Shown here piece by piece: positions 15,006 to 25,810 of a stretch of DNA of 64,000 nucleotides. Every line of letters begins with the position of its first letter. The stretch's first letter is position 1. The notes under the pieces were generated by a model. It searched no databases and was not told where the DNA came from. It was given only the letters and a program-made list of their open reading frames with translations. The stretch comes from Flavobacterium sp. FEMGT703F (GTDB lineage: Bacteria; Bacteroidota; Bacteroidia; Flavobacteriales; Flavobacteriaceae), in assembly GCA_002786385.1 (NCBI GenBank), contig PGCN01000007.1, forward strand, positions 310,001 to 374,000, given 5' to 3'. The translations under genes and the position numbers were made by a program.

Positions 15006-17492
15006 ATGGCAAAAACAGTAAAAAAAGAACCCAAAGAAAAAGATCCTAACCAGGAACTGAAAATATTGAAAACTAAAAAGCAGTACCGAATGCTCTTCGG
15101 TTTTGTATTGGTGCTCACTTCGATAGCTTTTTTAGTTTCTTTTATTTCTTTCTTTTTACACGGTCAAGCCGATCAAAGCTCGGTAGATGCCTTAACCGAT
15201 CGCAGTGAAAGTGCTCAGAACTGGTTGGGCAAATTTGGCGCCTATATAGCCGATTTATTCATTTACCGTGGTTTTGGTGTAGCAGCTTTTTTATTGGTAA
15301 AATTACTGTTTTTAAGTGGTGCCTTCCTTATTTTAGACTTGCCGATACGCAAGTTAAAAAACACTTGGTTTTGGGATTTATTCGCCTTGATTATCGTATC
15401 GATTTTGTTTGGCTTCTTTGCCGATAACTTACCGGAACTGGGCGGAACCGTAGGCTATGAAATGAATTTATTCCTGCAAGACTACATTGGGAAAACCGGA
15501 ACAGTCTTAGTCTTAGTGTTTTCGATTATTGTATACATGATTTTTAAAATCAAAGTTTCTCCCGATGCTATCAAATCGTTTTTCGAGAAAAAACACAAAG
15601 AAATCAAAGAAGACATCAGCAGCATTATCCCGGAAAATAAAAGTACCGATTACAACTTAGAGGAATACGCCGTAACCGATAACAACGAGCGTGAAGTTAT
15701 GCCCATCGAAGAAGAACCTATACCGGAACCGGTGTTAAAAACCTCTTCGTTTGAAATTAACAAAGAAGCGCTCAAACCTACCATCGAGCACGCTTCAGAA
15801 ATTAGTTTAGAGCCAACCATCAAGCCGGTTACGCCTACTTTACAAACAGCCCCTATCGTTACGGAACCGATAAAAGAAATCATCGAAACCAACGATGAAG
15901 CCTTTGTAATTGAAAAAGCAGCGGATGAAGATGTAATGGAAGAAAATCTGGCAGCCAAACTGGTAGCCGATTTTGGTTTGTTTGACCCAACCCTAGAATT
16001 ATCAAACTACAAATTCCCCACGATTGATTTGCTGAAAGAATACACTTCTGTAGGCATCACCATCAATCAGGAAGAATTAGAAGAAAATAAAAACCGTATT
16101 GTAGAAACCCTGCGCAACTACAAAATCGACATCGCCCAAATCAAAGCAACCGTCGGACCATCGGTAACCTTATATGAAATTGTACCCGAAGCCGGTATTC
16201 GTATTTCCAAAATCAAAAGTTTGGAAGACGATATTGCACTATCGCTTTCCGCTCTCGGAATTCGTATCATCGCGCCTATTCCCGGCAAAGGAACCATCGG
16301 TATTGAAGTGCCGAACAAGAATCCGACCATGGTGCCGATGAAAACGGTAATCGCTTCAGCCAAATTCCAAGAAGCCGAAATGGAATTGCCGATTGCCTTG
16401 GGAAAAACCATCTCCAACGAAACTTTTGTAGTCGATTTGGCTAAAATGCCGCACTTACTGATGGCCGGTGCTACCGGACAAGGTAAATCGGTAGGATTGA
16501 ATGCGGTATTAACCTCGTTATTATACAAAAAACACCCGGCAGAAGTCAAATTTGTATTGGTTGACCCGAAGAAAGTTGAGCTGACTCTCTTCAACAAAAT
16601 AGAGCGCCATTATTTGGCAAAACTACCCGATGTAGAAGATGCCATCATCACCGACAACACCAAAGTAATCAATACCCTGAACTCACTTTGTGTGGAAATG
16701 GACAACCGTTATTCGTTGTTGAAAGACGCCATGGTACGCAACATCAAAGAGTACAACGAAAAATTCAAATCGCGTAAATTAAATCCGGAAAACGGCCACC
16801 GTTTCTTACCCTATATTGTTTTGGTAGTAGACGAGTTTGCCGATTTGATCATGACCGCCGGTAAAGAAGTGGAAACGCCTATCGCCCGTTTGGCGCAATT
16901 GGCCCGTGCCATTGGTATTCACTTGATTATTGCTACCCAACGTCCGTCGGTAAACGTAATAACGGGGATTATCAAAGCGAATTTCCCGGCGCGTATTGCC
17001 TTCAGAGTAACGTCTAAAATCGACTCCAGAACCATCTTAGATTCGCAAGGTGCCGACCAGTTGATTGGACGCGGTGACTTATTATATTCTAACGGAAACG
17101 ACTTAGTGCGGGTGCAATGTGCCTTTGTCGATACGCCGGAAGTAGAAAAAATTGTGGATTATATCGGCTCGCAAAAAGCCTATGCCAGCGCCTATCTCCT
17201 ACCCGAATACATGGGCGAAGAAGGCAGCAGCGTGAATTTGGAGTTCGACATTTCGGAACGCGACAGCATGTTTAGAGAAGCCGCTGAAATTATTGTAACA
17301 GCACAGCAAGGTTCGGCATCATTATTGCAAAGAAAGCTGAAACTGGGCTACAACCGCGCCGGACGATTGATTGACCAATTGGAAGCCGCCGGGATTGTAG
17401 GACCGTTTGAAGGAAGCAAAGCACGTAGTGTGAACATAACCGACTTGGCTTCGCTTGAACAATTTTTTATCAATGAACAAAACAATTCTTAA
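15006..17492 (+). CDS. ftsK: DNA translocase FtsK
   Basis: An 828-residue septal DNA pump that clears and orients chromosome dimers at division. It has about four N-terminal membrane helices (residues ~25-190), an acidic/proline linker (~210-320), and the RecA-like motor with Walker A GATGQGKSVGLN and Walker B VLVVDEFADLIM. The last ~65 residues form the gamma winged-helix DNA-reading domain (QGSASLLQRKLKLGYNRAGRLIDQLE). The linker is short compared with E. coli FtsK, as is usual in this phylum. Confidence 0.95.
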   Translation: MAKTVKKEPKEKDPNQELKILKTKKQYRMLFGFVLVLTSIAFLVSFISFFLHGQADQSSVDALTDRSESAQNWLGKFGAYIADLFIYRGFGVAAFLLVKLLFLSGAFLILDLPIRKLKNTWFWDLFALIIVSILFGFFADNLPELGGTVGYEMNLFLQDYIGKTGTVLVLVFSIIVYMIFKIKVSPDAIKSFFEKKHKEIKEDISSIIPENKSTDYNLEEYAVTDNNEREVMPIEEEPIPEPVLKTSSFEINKEALKPTIEHASEISLEPTIKPVTPTLQTAPIVTEPIKEIIETNDEAFVIEKAADEDVMEENLAAKLVADFGLFDPTLELSNYKFPTIDLLKEYTSVGITINQEELEENKNRIVETLRNYKIDIAQIKATVGPSVTLYEIVPEAGIRISKIKSLEDDIALSLSALGIRIIAPIPGKGTIGIEVPNKNPTMVPMKTVIASAKFQEAEMELPIALGKTISNETFVVDLAKMPHLLMAGATGQGKSVGLNAVLTSLLYKKHPAEVKFVLVDPKKVELTLFNKIERHYLAKLPDVEDAIITDNTKVINTLNSLCVEMDNRYSLLKDAMVRNIKEYNEKFKSRKLNPENGHRFLPYIVLVVDEFADLIMTAGKEVETPIARLAQLARAIGIHLIIATQRPSVNVITGIIKANFPARIAFRVTSKIDSRTILDSQGADQLIGRGDLLYSNGNDLVRVQCAFVDTPEVEKIVDYIGSQKAYASAYLLPEYMGEEGSSVNLEFDISERDSMFREAAEIIVTAQQGSASLLQRKLKLGYNRAGRLIDQLEAAGIVGPFEGSKARSVNITDLASLEQFFINEQNNS

Positions 17493-17493
17493 A

Positions 17494-18135
17494 ATGAACA
17501 AGTTCCTATCTATGGCATTATTGCTATTTACAGTTGTAACAGCCAATGCACAGGATAAAAAAGCCAAAGATTTGCTGGATCAAGTCACGGCTAAAGTCAA
17601 AACCTACCAAAACATTGCCATCGATTTTAAATACACGCTGACCAACGCTAAGGAAAACATCAACAAAGAAAGCAAAGGCAATTTGTTGTTGGAGGGCAAT
17701 AAATATGTGTTGAACTTTTTGGGCGTCACCAAAATATTCGACGGTAAAAAAAGCTACACCATAGTACCGGAAGATGAAGAAATTACCATTTCGAGTGTGA
17801 ATGAAAAAGACGAAAACACGGTAACACCGGCCAAAATGTTGACGTTCTTCAACAACGGCTACAAATACTACTGGGATATTTTACAAGACGTAAAAGGCCG
17901 TAAAATTCAATACATCAAATTGGTGCCTACCAACCCGAAAGACCCGCGCAAAGAGGTATTTTTAGGGATAGATTCGCAAACCAAAAACATCTACAACGTG
18001 ATTGAAATGGGCAAAAACGGTTCAAAAACTACTTTGACTGTTAATTCTTTTAAAACCAATCAGCCTTTATCGAAAAATCAGTTTACCTTTGCGGCGAGTA
18101 AATATCCAAATTACTACATCAATAAAATAGACTAA
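17494..18135 (+). CDS. LolA-like outer membrane lipoprotein carrier protein
   Basis: A 213-residue periplasmic protein with a signal peptide ending at VVTANAQ, followed by a LolA/LolB-type half-barrel (DKKAKDLLDQVTAKVKTYQNIAIDFKYTL). It would shuttle lipoproteins from the inner to the outer membrane. The ATG at 17494 is chosen, 1 bp after the ftsK stop. An in-frame ATG at 17473 inside ftsK would add seven residues before the same signal peptide. Its neighbours are ftsK and an LptF/G permease, both envelope functions. Confidence 0.8.
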   Translation: MNKFLSMALLLFTVVTANAQDKKAKDLLDQVTAKVKTYQNIAIDFKYTLTNAKENINKESKGNLLLEGNKYVLNFLGVTKIFDGKKSYTIVPEDEEITISSVNEKDENTVTPAKMLTFFNNGYKYYWDILQDVKGRKIQYIKLVPTNPKDPRKEVFLGIDSQTKNIYNVIEMGKNGSKTTLTVNSFKTNQPLSKNQFTFAASKYPNYYINKID

Positions 18136-18141
18136 GCTCGG

Positions 18142-19998
18142 GTGAAAATACTTGACCGCTACTTATTAAAATCATTCCTGATTACATTTACCACGGTATT
18201 TGTAATCTTGTTTTTTATATTCGTTTTACAAGTAGTTTGGCTCTTCATTTCGGAATTGGCCGGAAAGGACTTGGATATCATAATGATTCTAAAGTTCTTA
18301 CTGTTCAAAATGCCGAGTATCATTCCGCTGGTGTTACCGCTTTCGGTATTGTTAGCTTCTATCATGACCTTTGGTAGCTTGGCAGAAAACTATGAGTTTG
18401 CCGCCATGAAATCGTCAGGGATTTCCCTACAACGCGCCATGCGCAGCTTAACGGTGTTCATTTTTTTATTAAGCATAGTGGCTTTCTTCTTTGCCAACAA
18501 CGTGATTCCTTATGCCGAATATAAGTTCATCAACTTCCGCCGAAACATCGCCCAAGTAAAACCCGCCATGGCCATAGCCGAAGGACAATTTAGCGATGTT
18601 GGTGCCTACAGTATTAAGGTCGAAAAAAAATCGGGTGACAATGGCAGATTCTTAAGTGGGGTTACCATTCACAAAAAGGCAGCCGTTGGCGCCGGCAGTA
18701 ATACCGTAATCAAGGCTAAAAAAGGGGAACTCATCAGCAGCGAAGATTCTAACACCTTGCAACTGGTTCTAAAAGACGGAAACTACTACGAAGACATCAC
18801 CCCGAAAAAATTTGAAGACCGCAACAAAATGCCGTTTGCCAAAAGTACGTTTCAGCGTTATGTCATTAACATCGACCTTTCAAAACTGAACAATACCAAT
18901 GTAAACGAGGAAAGCATTACCAATACCAATACCATGCTTAACGTGAGTGAATTGTCGTTTACCATCGACTCACTCCAAAAAAACTTCAACAAAGAAGTAA
19001 AGTCGTATGCCGATAATATCAATCAGCGCGTGGTAATGCAAACCTTAGACCCTCGTTTCAATACAGAACAGTCTCTGACTAAAACTACCATTTTAGACAA
19101 TTTCAACAATTCTGATAGAATGCGCATTTTGCGTGTGGCTGCGGGAAGTGTAGACGGGATTACCTTTACTTTAGAAACGACTACTTATGAAATTGACAGT
19201 CGGATTAAAAACATCAACCAGCATTGGATTGCCTTGTACGACAAGTTTGTCATTGCTTATGCTTGTTTGTTAATGTTCTTTATCGGAGCACCGCTGGGCG
19301 CTATCATCCGCAAAGGTGGTTTGGGCTTGCCTATCGTATTTGCCATTTTAATTTTTATCATCTTCCACTTTATCAATACGTTTGGTAAAAAAGTAGCCCA
19401 ACAAGGCGAATTATCTCCTTTCTTGGGTTGCTGGATGTCGGCTTTTGTGTTAACGCCTTTTGCCATTTTGCTGACCAAAAGAGCTACTGATGATAAAGGC
19501 TTTAGCTTGAATTTTGATTGGTTATCCAACTTTTTCAATAAAATATTTCCGGATAAAACCCAACCCGAACCGGTATTGGCTTCGGTTACACCTGAATTGG
19601 CTATTGGAACCGATGAAATTCATAACTATCTAAACACCTTATCCGATAACCCTAACGCCACACCGGAACCACCGGAAGGCAAAGTGATAGAAACCATAGA
19701 ATATAAAGCCTCTACTTATCAACTGTACAGTTTAATGGCATTAGTATCGAACATCATCTTATTGGTGTTGTTCTTTTTTGAAATGATCAATACACCGCTT
19801 TTAATAAGCGTCGCTGGTGCCCTGGGCCTACTACTTTTATGGGGCAGTTTCAAATCGCACCAAAGCTTATCCAAACTTGGAAAAATGACACAAAACAACT
19901 ACGACATACCACTAATTGTTTTACTACTGGCAGGGTTTCCGTTCTACTTCTTGTTTTACGGATATAACAGCCTTTGGATAAAACAACACAACAACTAA
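18142..19998 (+). CDS. LptF/LptG family permease
   Basis: A 618-residue inner-membrane subunit of the lipopolysaccharide export ABC complex (YjgP/YjgQ fold). N-terminal helices begin [24 protein letters not shown] and contain the family [17 protein letters not shown] periplasmic jelly-roll follows (~110-370), then C-terminal helices with [12 protein letters not shown]. It is longer than the usual ~360 residues because of an extra C-terminal part with two or more membrane segments. It starts with GTG, 6 bp after the LolA-like stop. Confidence 0.85.
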   Translation: MKILDRYLLKSFLITFTTVFVILFFIFVLQVVWLFISELAGKDLDIIMILKFLLFKMPSIIPLVLPLSVLLASIMTFGSLAENYEFAAMKSSGISLQRAMRSLTVFIFLLSIVAFFFANNVIPYAEYKFINFRRNIAQVKPAMAIAEGQFSDVGAYSIKVEKKSGDNGRFLSGVTIHKKAAVGAGSNTVIKAKKGELISSEDSNTLQLVLKDGNYYEDITPKKFEDRNKMPFAKSTFQRYVINIDLSKLNNTNVNEESITNTNTMLNVSELSFTIDSLQKNFNKEVKSYADNINQRVVMQTLDPRFNTEQSLTKTTILDNFNNSDRMRILRVAAGSVDGITFTLETTTYEIDSRIKNINQHWIALYDKFVIAYACLLMFFIGAPLGAIIRKGGLGLPIVFAILIFIIFHFINTFGKKVAQQGELSPFLGCWMSAFVLTPFAILLTKRATDDKGFSLNFDWLSNFFNKIFPDKTQPEPVLASVTPELAIGTDEIHNYLNTLSDNPNATPEPPEGKVIETIEYKASTYQLYSLMALVSNIILLVLFFFEMINTPLLISVAGALGLLLLWGSFKSHQSLSKLGKMTQNNYDIPLIVLLLAGFPFYFLFYGYNSLWIKQHNN

Positions 19999-20005
19999 CA
20001 CTACC

Positions 20006-21142
20006 ATGGACCACAACACCAAAATACAACTCAATACTATAGAAGAAGCCATAGAAGACATCCGCCAAGGCAAAGTCATTATCGTGGTAGATGATGAAGA
20101 CCGTGAAAACGAAGGCGATTTTTTGGCTGCTGCCGAAAAGGTAACACCCGAAATGATCAACTTTATGGCTACCCACGGTCGTGGTTTGATTTGTGCACCG
20201 CTCACCGAGAAACGTTGCAACGAATTGGAATTGCATTCGATGGTAAAAAACAACACCGATCATATGGAAACGGCTTTTACCGTATCGGTGGATCTAAAAG
20301 GTCATGGCGTAACTACCGGTATCTCGGCAGCCGACAGGGCTAAAACCATCTTAGCTTTGGTTAACGACGAAACGAAACCGCACGATTTAGCACGTCCCGG
20401 ACATATCTTCCCCTTAACGGCCAAACAAGGCGGTGTATTGAGAAGAACCGGCCATACTGAAGCCGCCATAGATTTTGCGCGTTTAGCCGGTTTTAAACCT
20501 GCCGGAGTGATAGTCGAAATCATGAACGAAGACGGCACTATGGCACGCTTACCACAATTGGTGGAAGTGGCTAAGAAATTCGACTTAAAACTGGTTTCCA
20601 TAGAAGATTTGGTGGCCTACCGCATGCAACACGATAGTCTGATTGACAAAAAAGAAGACTTTGAAATGAAAACCCGCTTTGGGTCGTTCCGCCTCCGAGC
20701 TTACTGGCAAAACACTAACAAACAAGTCCATTTGGCCTTAACCAAAGGAAGCTGGAGTGCCGGAGAGCCTATTTTAACGCGCATCATTTCTACCCAATCG
20801 AATAACGATATCCTGAATTCACTTACCGACAGCATGGATAAAAAGCTGGACGAGGTATTTAACCTCATCAACCGAGAAGAAAAAGGCGCTGTGGTGTTTA
20901 TCAACAGTGAGCGCGACTCTAGCGATTTACTGAATCGTTTGGCTGAACTGAAATTGCTACAAGCTGAAGGAATAACGAAAGTACCCCAAATTAAAATGGA
21001 TGCCAAAGACTTTGGCATTGGCGCTCAAATCCTACACGATATAGACGTGTCCAAAATCCGCTTAATCTCAAACACCCAACAAACCAAACGCGTGGGGATG
21101 ATTGGGTACGGATTGGAGATTACGGAGTATGTGGGGTATTAG
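20006..21142 (+). CDS. ribB: RibBA-type protein: DHBP synthase with degenerate GTP cyclohydrolase II domain
   Basis: A 378-residue riboflavin enzyme. The N-terminal half is a complete 3,4-dihydroxy-2-butanone 4-phosphate synthase ([57 protein letters not shown]). The C-terminal half aligns with GTP cyclohydrolase II at its ends ([41 protein letters not shown]). It lacks the three zinc cysteines of the HSEC...CDCG motif and the catalytic RQEGRGIGL segment. The cyclohydrolase half is therefore predicted inactive, and a separate RibA must exist elsewhere. It begins 7 bp after lptF/G. Confidence 0.88.
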   Translation: MDHNTKIQLNTIEEAIEDIRQGKVIIVVDDEDRENEGDFLAAAEKVTPEMINFMATHGRGLICAPLTEKRCNELELHSMVKNNTDHMETAFTVSVDLKGHGVTTGISAADRAKTILALVNDETKPHDLARPGHIFPLTAKQGGVLRRTGHTEAAIDFARLAGFKPAGVIVEIMNEDGTMARLPQLVEVAKKFDLKLVSIEDLVAYRMQHDSLIDKKEDFEMKTRFGSFRLRAYWQNTNKQVHLALTKGSWSAGEPILTRIISTQSNNDILNSLTDSMDKKLDEVFNLINREEKGAVVFINSERDSSDLLNRLAELKLLQAEGITKVPQIKMDAKDFGIGAQILHDIDVSKIRLISNTQQTKRVGMIGYGLEITEYVGY

Positions 21143-21167
21143 GGAAGTACGAAGTGAGAAGTATATA

Positions 21168-21198
21168 AACCGATTGGGAGACCCGTCGGTTTTTTTTA
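21168..21198 (+). terminator. Terminator after ribBA
   Basis: AACCGA / TCGGTT stem with an inner GGG / CCC pairing, followed by eight T residues. It lies 26 bp after the ribBA stop and ends the ftsK-ribBA transcription unit. Confidence 0.85.
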
Positions 21199-21352
21199 TA
21201 GCAATAGTGTACTTTTTTGGAATAGTATTAAAAAACAAATGATATAAACTTTGCCTAGTCTAATGCTTTGAACTAAAAAGTGAATGAGGGAAATCGTAAA
21301 ATAGTGAAATAGTGAATTATAAACTTTAGAGAACAATTAAAAAATTCACATC

Positions 21353-21460
21353 ATGAAACAAATAAAAGCAATCAAACCAGGACCAAAACCATACAAACCT
21401 TGGCATTTGTGTTTTATGATTGTCAAAAAATGGATTTGCCATGTGGTTCTTTTGGATTGA
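21353..21460 (+). CDS. Possible 35-residue peptide, unknown
   Basis: An ATG-initiated frame encoding a basic, proline-containing N-terminus (KQIKAIKPGPKPYKPW) and a short hydrophobic C-terminus. The surrounding 524-bp intergenic region (21143-21666) holds nothing else but terminators. Codon use is plausible but the frame is very short. It could be a gene remnant or chance. Confidence 0.25.
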   Translation: MKQIKAIKPGPKPYKPWHLCFMIVKKWICHVVLLD

Positions 21461-21615
21461 AGTAGTGATTTATTGGTGATAGGAGTATCTATTATTGAAG
21501 CTATAGCTATCAGCATTCCTACATCTTTAGTTTTGTAGTCTCTTGTAATTACAGCTAACATATATCTAATATCAATAAGTTAGGACAACAATTACATTAA
21601 ATTGATTGCAAATTT

Positions 21616-21664
21616 AAAAGTAAAAAGCAGTTATCGGCTTCGCCAATAACTGCTTTTTACTTTT
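21616..21664. terminator. Long bidirectional terminator hairpin
   Basis: A ~23-bp stem, AAAAGTAAAAAGCAGTTAT / ATAACTGCTTTTTACTTTT plus an inner GGC / GCC, with one mismatch. It lies directly after the stop of the large minus-strand T9SS gene. Confidence 0.85.
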
Positions 21665-21666
21665 GT

Positions 21667-24600
21667 TTATTCTACGCCTACTTGATGGGTTTCAACTACT
21701 CCGTCAATATTGATTTTGAGAAGATAGATACCTCTTGGTAAACTTGTAGCGTTAATTGTTGCAACATTGTTCTTTATTGTAACGCTACTTTTAATTTCGC
21801 CCATCAGATTGTATAATTCGGCAATAATGGTAGCAGTTGGGCTTGGTGATTGATTTTGGTCTCGCAAATCGACATTTACAATATTATTAGTCGGGTTAGG
21901 GTAGATTTTGAACATTGTTTCAGTTTTGCTCATCTTTGACATTGGCGCAGGGGTTTGAATTACTTCAAATGGAATTTCTGTCCAGTCGCTCCAACCGCAA
22001 GCATTTCTAAATCGGAAACTAATACTAGTTTGTCCTCCTGCCATTGGGCATATTTGACGGGTGTTTCTATTGCCGTTAATCATAACCACGTTATTTAGGG
22101 TTTGCCATTCCCAATTAGAGTTTACTTGGGCTTCGGCTGGTGATAATCCTGTAACGTTCACTCTAATGCGGTCGTTTAAATTTATTTGCGGGGAGCTGTA
22201 AGTATTTGAACCATCTGTTAAACAAAGAACTGGGCCAGAATTTGTTTCAAATACATAATTTGTTAGTTGAGGTAGACCTAACCAAAGTCTTTTTGTTTGG
22301 GTTAGAGTACCGCAACGTACATTATTATCACCATAGATTACTCTGATAGTGACAAATCCTGAACCTGTATTGGTGCTTGTAAGTGTACAAGTTGAAGTAT
22401 TACTGCCTGTTAAAGAAACTAAACTTGCGCCTTCTGTAATTGACCAAGTGTATATTGGTGCTCCAGGTGAAACAGCGAAATTAGCTGTTGAGCAAATTGT
22501 TTCAGGTCCAGAAATTAGTACATTTGAACACATATAAGCACAATTGGTTGTTTCGGGAATTATGTTTAACTCTTTAGCAAACCAACTTCCGTTTCTGCTA
22601 TTAAAACTTATATGTCTGTTGTTACTTGAATTTGGATTTGTTCTTTCAAAATCAGTACTAAAATTTGCAAATGGAGAATTTTTTGGGGCTATTGGAGGTG
22701 TTGCGCCTACGTAAGCCATTTTATAATCACTATCTGTTAATGTTACATTTCCTTTACCAATATCTAGCGCACTTGGTGTTGGTATAAAATTAAATCTATC
22801 TCTAATAAACATACCTGCAGGTATAGCTATGTTTGATGTTAGCAATGAAGTTTCATACCTTCCACCACCGTAATGGTCTATCGGTAATACACCAGTTGGT
22901 TGATTTTTTTGAACGTTTGTAATATTTATTGTTATTGTGGGTGCCCAGCCGAAAATACTAAAGAGTTTTTTTGTGTATGAAATCCTTCCTTTATAAATTT
23001 GATTGTTTGTTCCATAAGGAATTGATTTTGCATTAAAATCGACACCATATCTTGATGAACCTGGTAACAGACCTACAAAACCAATAGCTAATAAATTTGG
23101 GTCTAGGTAAGCAGTGAAGCCCACGAAACCTACAAGAGGAACTAATAAATTTTGAAAAAATGGTAAACGGGTACTTAAATTATATGACAGCAAATCATCT
23201 CCAGCATTAAATCCTTGTGTTATTCCACATTCTGCTCCGTTACTGATGGCAATATTTCGGCAATTTATTGGATATCCACCGTTTATTGTAGGGTTTATTC
23301 CTTTTCCTTTTAATTCTGTATAAAAGCTACTACTCATTGTATTGACGATTGTATAGCTTGAATTTGACCAGTTCATTAGCATTTGTCTGGTTGCTGGTTG
23401 ATCTAAAAGAGAGTTTTCCAGAAAAGGTACATCAATTACTTGAGTGCCGTAAGGTGAAGCATAACGATTGTATAAATTGGTTACATGACGAAACATATAT
23501 TGCACACTAATAGGGATGTTTGCTCCCTGTTGTGGAGCATCGTGCGACACAAACAAACGTGTTTTATGGTCTATACTATTTTGTTCCATATCTGCCAGAG
23601 CATAACGAGCTATAACGCCACCCATACTTTGACCAAGCACAACATTTTTTTCAGTACCGATTTTTACGCTGTTTACCCATGCAATAACTGCTTCGAGAGC
23701 AAAAGCGTTTTTTTGAAGAAAATCGACACCATTATCCCAATCTACATATATAATGTCGTATTGTTTGTTAGAAGCCCATATTAAACTTTGTAATTCAGGA
23801 CTTTGAGAATCAAAGATTGACCTTCTAAAAATTGTGTATGTATTCAACCCTCTTGGCAATTCTGGAGCCAAAATAATTCCAGCATCAAATCCTTCGGCAA
23901 CAATAAGTGGTTTTCTTATTCCGTCACTGTTGGCATCGTCTATAGTTAATTTTACAGTTCCAAAAGCACCATTATAGTTTTTGGTTGCCGTGATGTTTTG
24001 AGAATAAATTGTAGATGACGCAACAACCGATTGAGCAGCTAATGCTGATGTGGTTGTACCCCAAGGAATAGCAGTAATTCCCTGTGTTAACTCAACTCTT
24101 GATTGACTTAATAATGAAGTCCCATTCGTTAAGTTAAGCTTGAATTTCCAAATTTTTACACCTTCGGTTGGATAGTTAACCGTTACGTTTTGATTAAAAG
24201 GTACGGTTATGTAACCAGCACCATTACCGAAATCTACTTGGATACTTTGTACCAAGGATTGATAATTGGAGTAAAAAATAGTTGATGGAATTTTTACATT
24301 AAAACTTAAACCTTCATATTTGGTTATGGCTGGTGCCATAGCAAACGCTTGAAATTCTTGATACGGATTTTGCCAAACGCCATTAACAAACTTATCCTGA
24401 AACTGGTTATTCACAAAATTTACTTTCCCAAGATTGATCGCATCGTTTATAAAAGCATTGTATTTATAATATAAACCACTCAATGAAATTGTTCCTTCCG
24501 TTCTATTTGTTTTCCAGTTGCTATCGAAATTATTAGGGTTTATAAATCCCGTTGTATTACTAGTAACCCTGCTCGAAAAAATAGTGTTGTAAATGTGTTT

Positions 24601-24828
24601 TAAAGTTGGAGCGTCTACTGTGGTGCTGTCTGACAATATGCCGTTAAAAGCTTTAAGATTTGTATATTCAAAACCATAGTCTAACAAAACTTTGTGAGGA
24701 ATTCTGTTTTTGTCTAATGGTGCAAACATATTGGTTGCAGCTGTGGCGTAAGCCGTACTTATTTCTTGTTGAGCAGTTGAAATAAGGGAAATAAAAAATA
24801 AAATTAGAACTAATGAAAATTTTTTCAT
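21667..24828 (-). CDS. Secreted alpha/beta-hydrolase with PKD-like and T9SS type A sorting domains
   Basis: A 1053-residue exported protein. It has a signal peptide (to ~residue 20), a long N-terminal region, then an alpha/beta-hydrolase core whose nucleophile elbow reads VVLGQSMGGVIARYAL (Ser ~401) with a following SHDAPQQGA. This is a lipase/PGAP1-like arrangement. Residues ~770-960 look like PKD/Ig-like modules (CSNVLISGPETICS). The last ~80 residues carry the type A sorting signal (KIYPNPTNNIVNVDL ... GIYLLKINIDG), cleaved on export by the type IX system. It is likely a surface or secreted esterase/lipase; the substrate is unknown. Confidence 0.82.
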   Translation of the reverse strand: MKKFSLVLILFFISLISTAQQEISTAYATAATNMFAPLDKNRIPHKVLLDYGFEYTNLKAFNGILSDSTTVDAPTLKHIYNTIFSSRVTSNTTGFINPNNFDSNWKTNRTEGTISLSGLYYKYNAFINDAINLGKVNFVNNQFQDKFVNGVWQNPYQEFQAFAMAPAITKYEGLSFNVKIPSTIFYSNYQSLVQSIQVDFGNGAGYITVPFNQNVTVNYPTEGVKIWKFKLNLTNGTSLLSQSRVELTQGITAIPWGTTTSALAAQSVVASSTIYSQNITATKNYNGAFGTVKLTIDDANSDGIRKPLIVAEGFDAGIILAPELPRGLNTYTIFRRSIFDSQSPELQSLIWASNKQYDIIYVDWDNGVDFLQKNAFALEAVIAWVNSVKIGTEKNVVLGQSMGGVIARYALADMEQNSIDHKTRLFVSHDAPQQGANIPISVQYMFRHVTNLYNRYASPYGTQVIDVPFLENSLLDQPATRQMLMNWSNSSYTIVNTMSSSFYTELKGKGINPTINGGYPINCRNIAISNGAECGITQGFNAGDDLLSYNLSTRLPFFQNLLVPLVGFVGFTAYLDPNLLAIGFVGLLPGSSRYGVDFNAKSIPYGTNNQIYKGRISYTKKLFSIFGWAPTITINITNVQKNQPTGVLPIDHYGGGRYETSLLTSNIAIPAGMFIRDRFNFIPTPSALDIGKGNVTLTDSDYKMAYVGATPPIAPKNSPFANFSTDFERTNPNSSNNRHISFNSRNGSWFAKELNIIPETTNCAYMCSNVLISGPETICSTANFAVSPGAPIYTWSITEGASLVSLTGSNTSTCTLTSTNTGSGFVTIRVIYGDNNVRCGTLTQTKRLWLGLPQLTNYVFETNSGPVLCLTDGSNTYSSPQINLNDRIRVNVTGLSPAEAQVNSNWEWQTLNNVVMINGNRNTRQICPMAGGQTSISFRFRNACGWSDWTEIPFEVIQTPAPMSKMSKTETMFKIYPNPTNNIVNVDLRDQNQSPSPTATIIAELYNLMGEIKSSVTIKNNVATINATSLPRGIYLLKINIDGVVETHQVGVE

Positions 24829-24878
24829 AATGTTGCTTGTTAAAATTAATAAAGGTGAGATGTTATTATTTTGACGAC

Positions 24879-24916
24879 GAGAAACTGTCCGCCTTGCGGG
24901 TGGTTTCTCTGTTTTT
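24879..24916. other. Hairpin between lipoprotein and T9SS genes
   Basis: GAGAAAC / GTTTCTC outer arms with an inner CCGC / GCGG pair and a T-run on the plus strand. It is positioned just after the stop of the minus-strand lipoprotein gene. On the minus strand the downstream side is not clearly T-rich, so it may act as an attenuator or RNA-stability element rather than a clean terminator. Confidence 0.5.
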
Positions 24917-24939
24917 ATTTTGATTTACATAGGCATTTT

Positions 24940-25503
24940 TTAATAGTGTATATCAAATCTTCCTTCACGCACTTGGACTATTTCACCGGTTGAGTTGACT
25001 GCGTCAAACCAGAATGTACCGGAAAGAATGGCATTGTTATAATTATGATATGTGATTTTAAGTTCTCCTTTAATTACTGAATTTGTTGAGTAATAATTAG
25101 GATCAGGAGGTGCTACAGCGTCTATTGAATATACAGCAAACTTTGAATTTCCATTGTTGTCATTTTGCCCTAATTCGAAAGAAACCCCCACATTATCATG
25201 CAAATTTTGATTAAGAGATGAAATGTTAATACTTTTAATAATATCGTTGCCTCCTTGTAATGTTCTTTCTCCGATTGACAAACTAAAATCCTTGCCATCT
25301 TGATAGAAAAAAAATAAATTACCCGTAGGAAAAAATCCTTTTGGTAAAAAAGCTACGCCATTTACTAGACAACCGGCGGTATTAGCACCAGTTTGGGTAG
25401 CTGGTGGAAGTTTTTCTAGTTCTGTATTAGGATTGTTATCTTCTTCTTTATTACAACAACTTAAAGCAAAACATGAGAATAAAAGTAAAATGAGGTTTTT
25501 CAT
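24940..25503 (-). CDS. Putative lipoprotein, unknown
   Basis: A 187-residue protein with a lipoprotein signal (ILLLFSCFALSCCNKEED, lipidation at the first or second Cys). The acidic +2 region after it fits surface export in this phylum. The mature part is beta-rich (GELKITYHNYNNAILSGTFWFDAVN) and resembles the DUF6252-type lipoproteins of flavobacteria. It is upstream of, and in the same orientation as, the T9SS hydrolase. Confidence 0.65.
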   Translation of the reverse strand: MKNLILLLFSCFALSCCNKEEDNNPNTELEKLPPATQTGANTAGCLVNGVAFLPKGFFPTGNLFFFYQDGKDFSLSIGERTLQGGNDIIKSINISSLNQNLHDNVGVSFELGQNDNNGNSKFAVYSIDAVAPPDPNYYSTNSVIKGELKITYHNYNNAILSGTFWFDAVNSTGEIVQVREGRFDIHY

Positions 25504-25555
25504 AGTATGCTGTTTTTATTTTTATCAAATGTAAGAAAATAATGTTGTTTAAATA

Positions 25556-25810
25556 TTAACTTTCGGTTATAGAAACAGCCTCTTGATTTGATAAATTTAT
25601 GTTTAACTGATTTAATTTAGAATCAAAGGCTCTTTTAGTGGAATCGTCAATCTTTTTGCTGAAGGACTTCAAGTTTAAATTGTATTTTCCAACTTCATTC
25701 TTCGTAGTATCTAAAGAAAGAGTTTTAATTGCTTTTTCATTGATAGTGATTTGGCCATGTACAATAAACACACTAAAAAGCAACATGCTGATAATAGTAA
25801 TTGTTCTCAT
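25556..25810 (-). CDS. Small exported protein, unknown
   Basis: An 84-residue protein with a clear signal peptide (ITIISMLLFSVFIVHGQ) and a short polar mature part without cysteines. No family is recognised. It lies 52 bp upstream of the lipoprotein gene in the same orientation. Confidence 0.5.
   Translation of the reverse strand: MRTITIISMLLFSVFIVHGQITINEKAIKTLSLDTTKNEVGKYNLNLKSFSKKIDDSTKRAFDSKLNQLNINLSNQEAVSITES

Noticed and set aside
21346..21561. 71-codon minus-strand frame
   Set aside because: No recognisable domain, and it overlaps a better-placed short plus-strand frame; probably chance.
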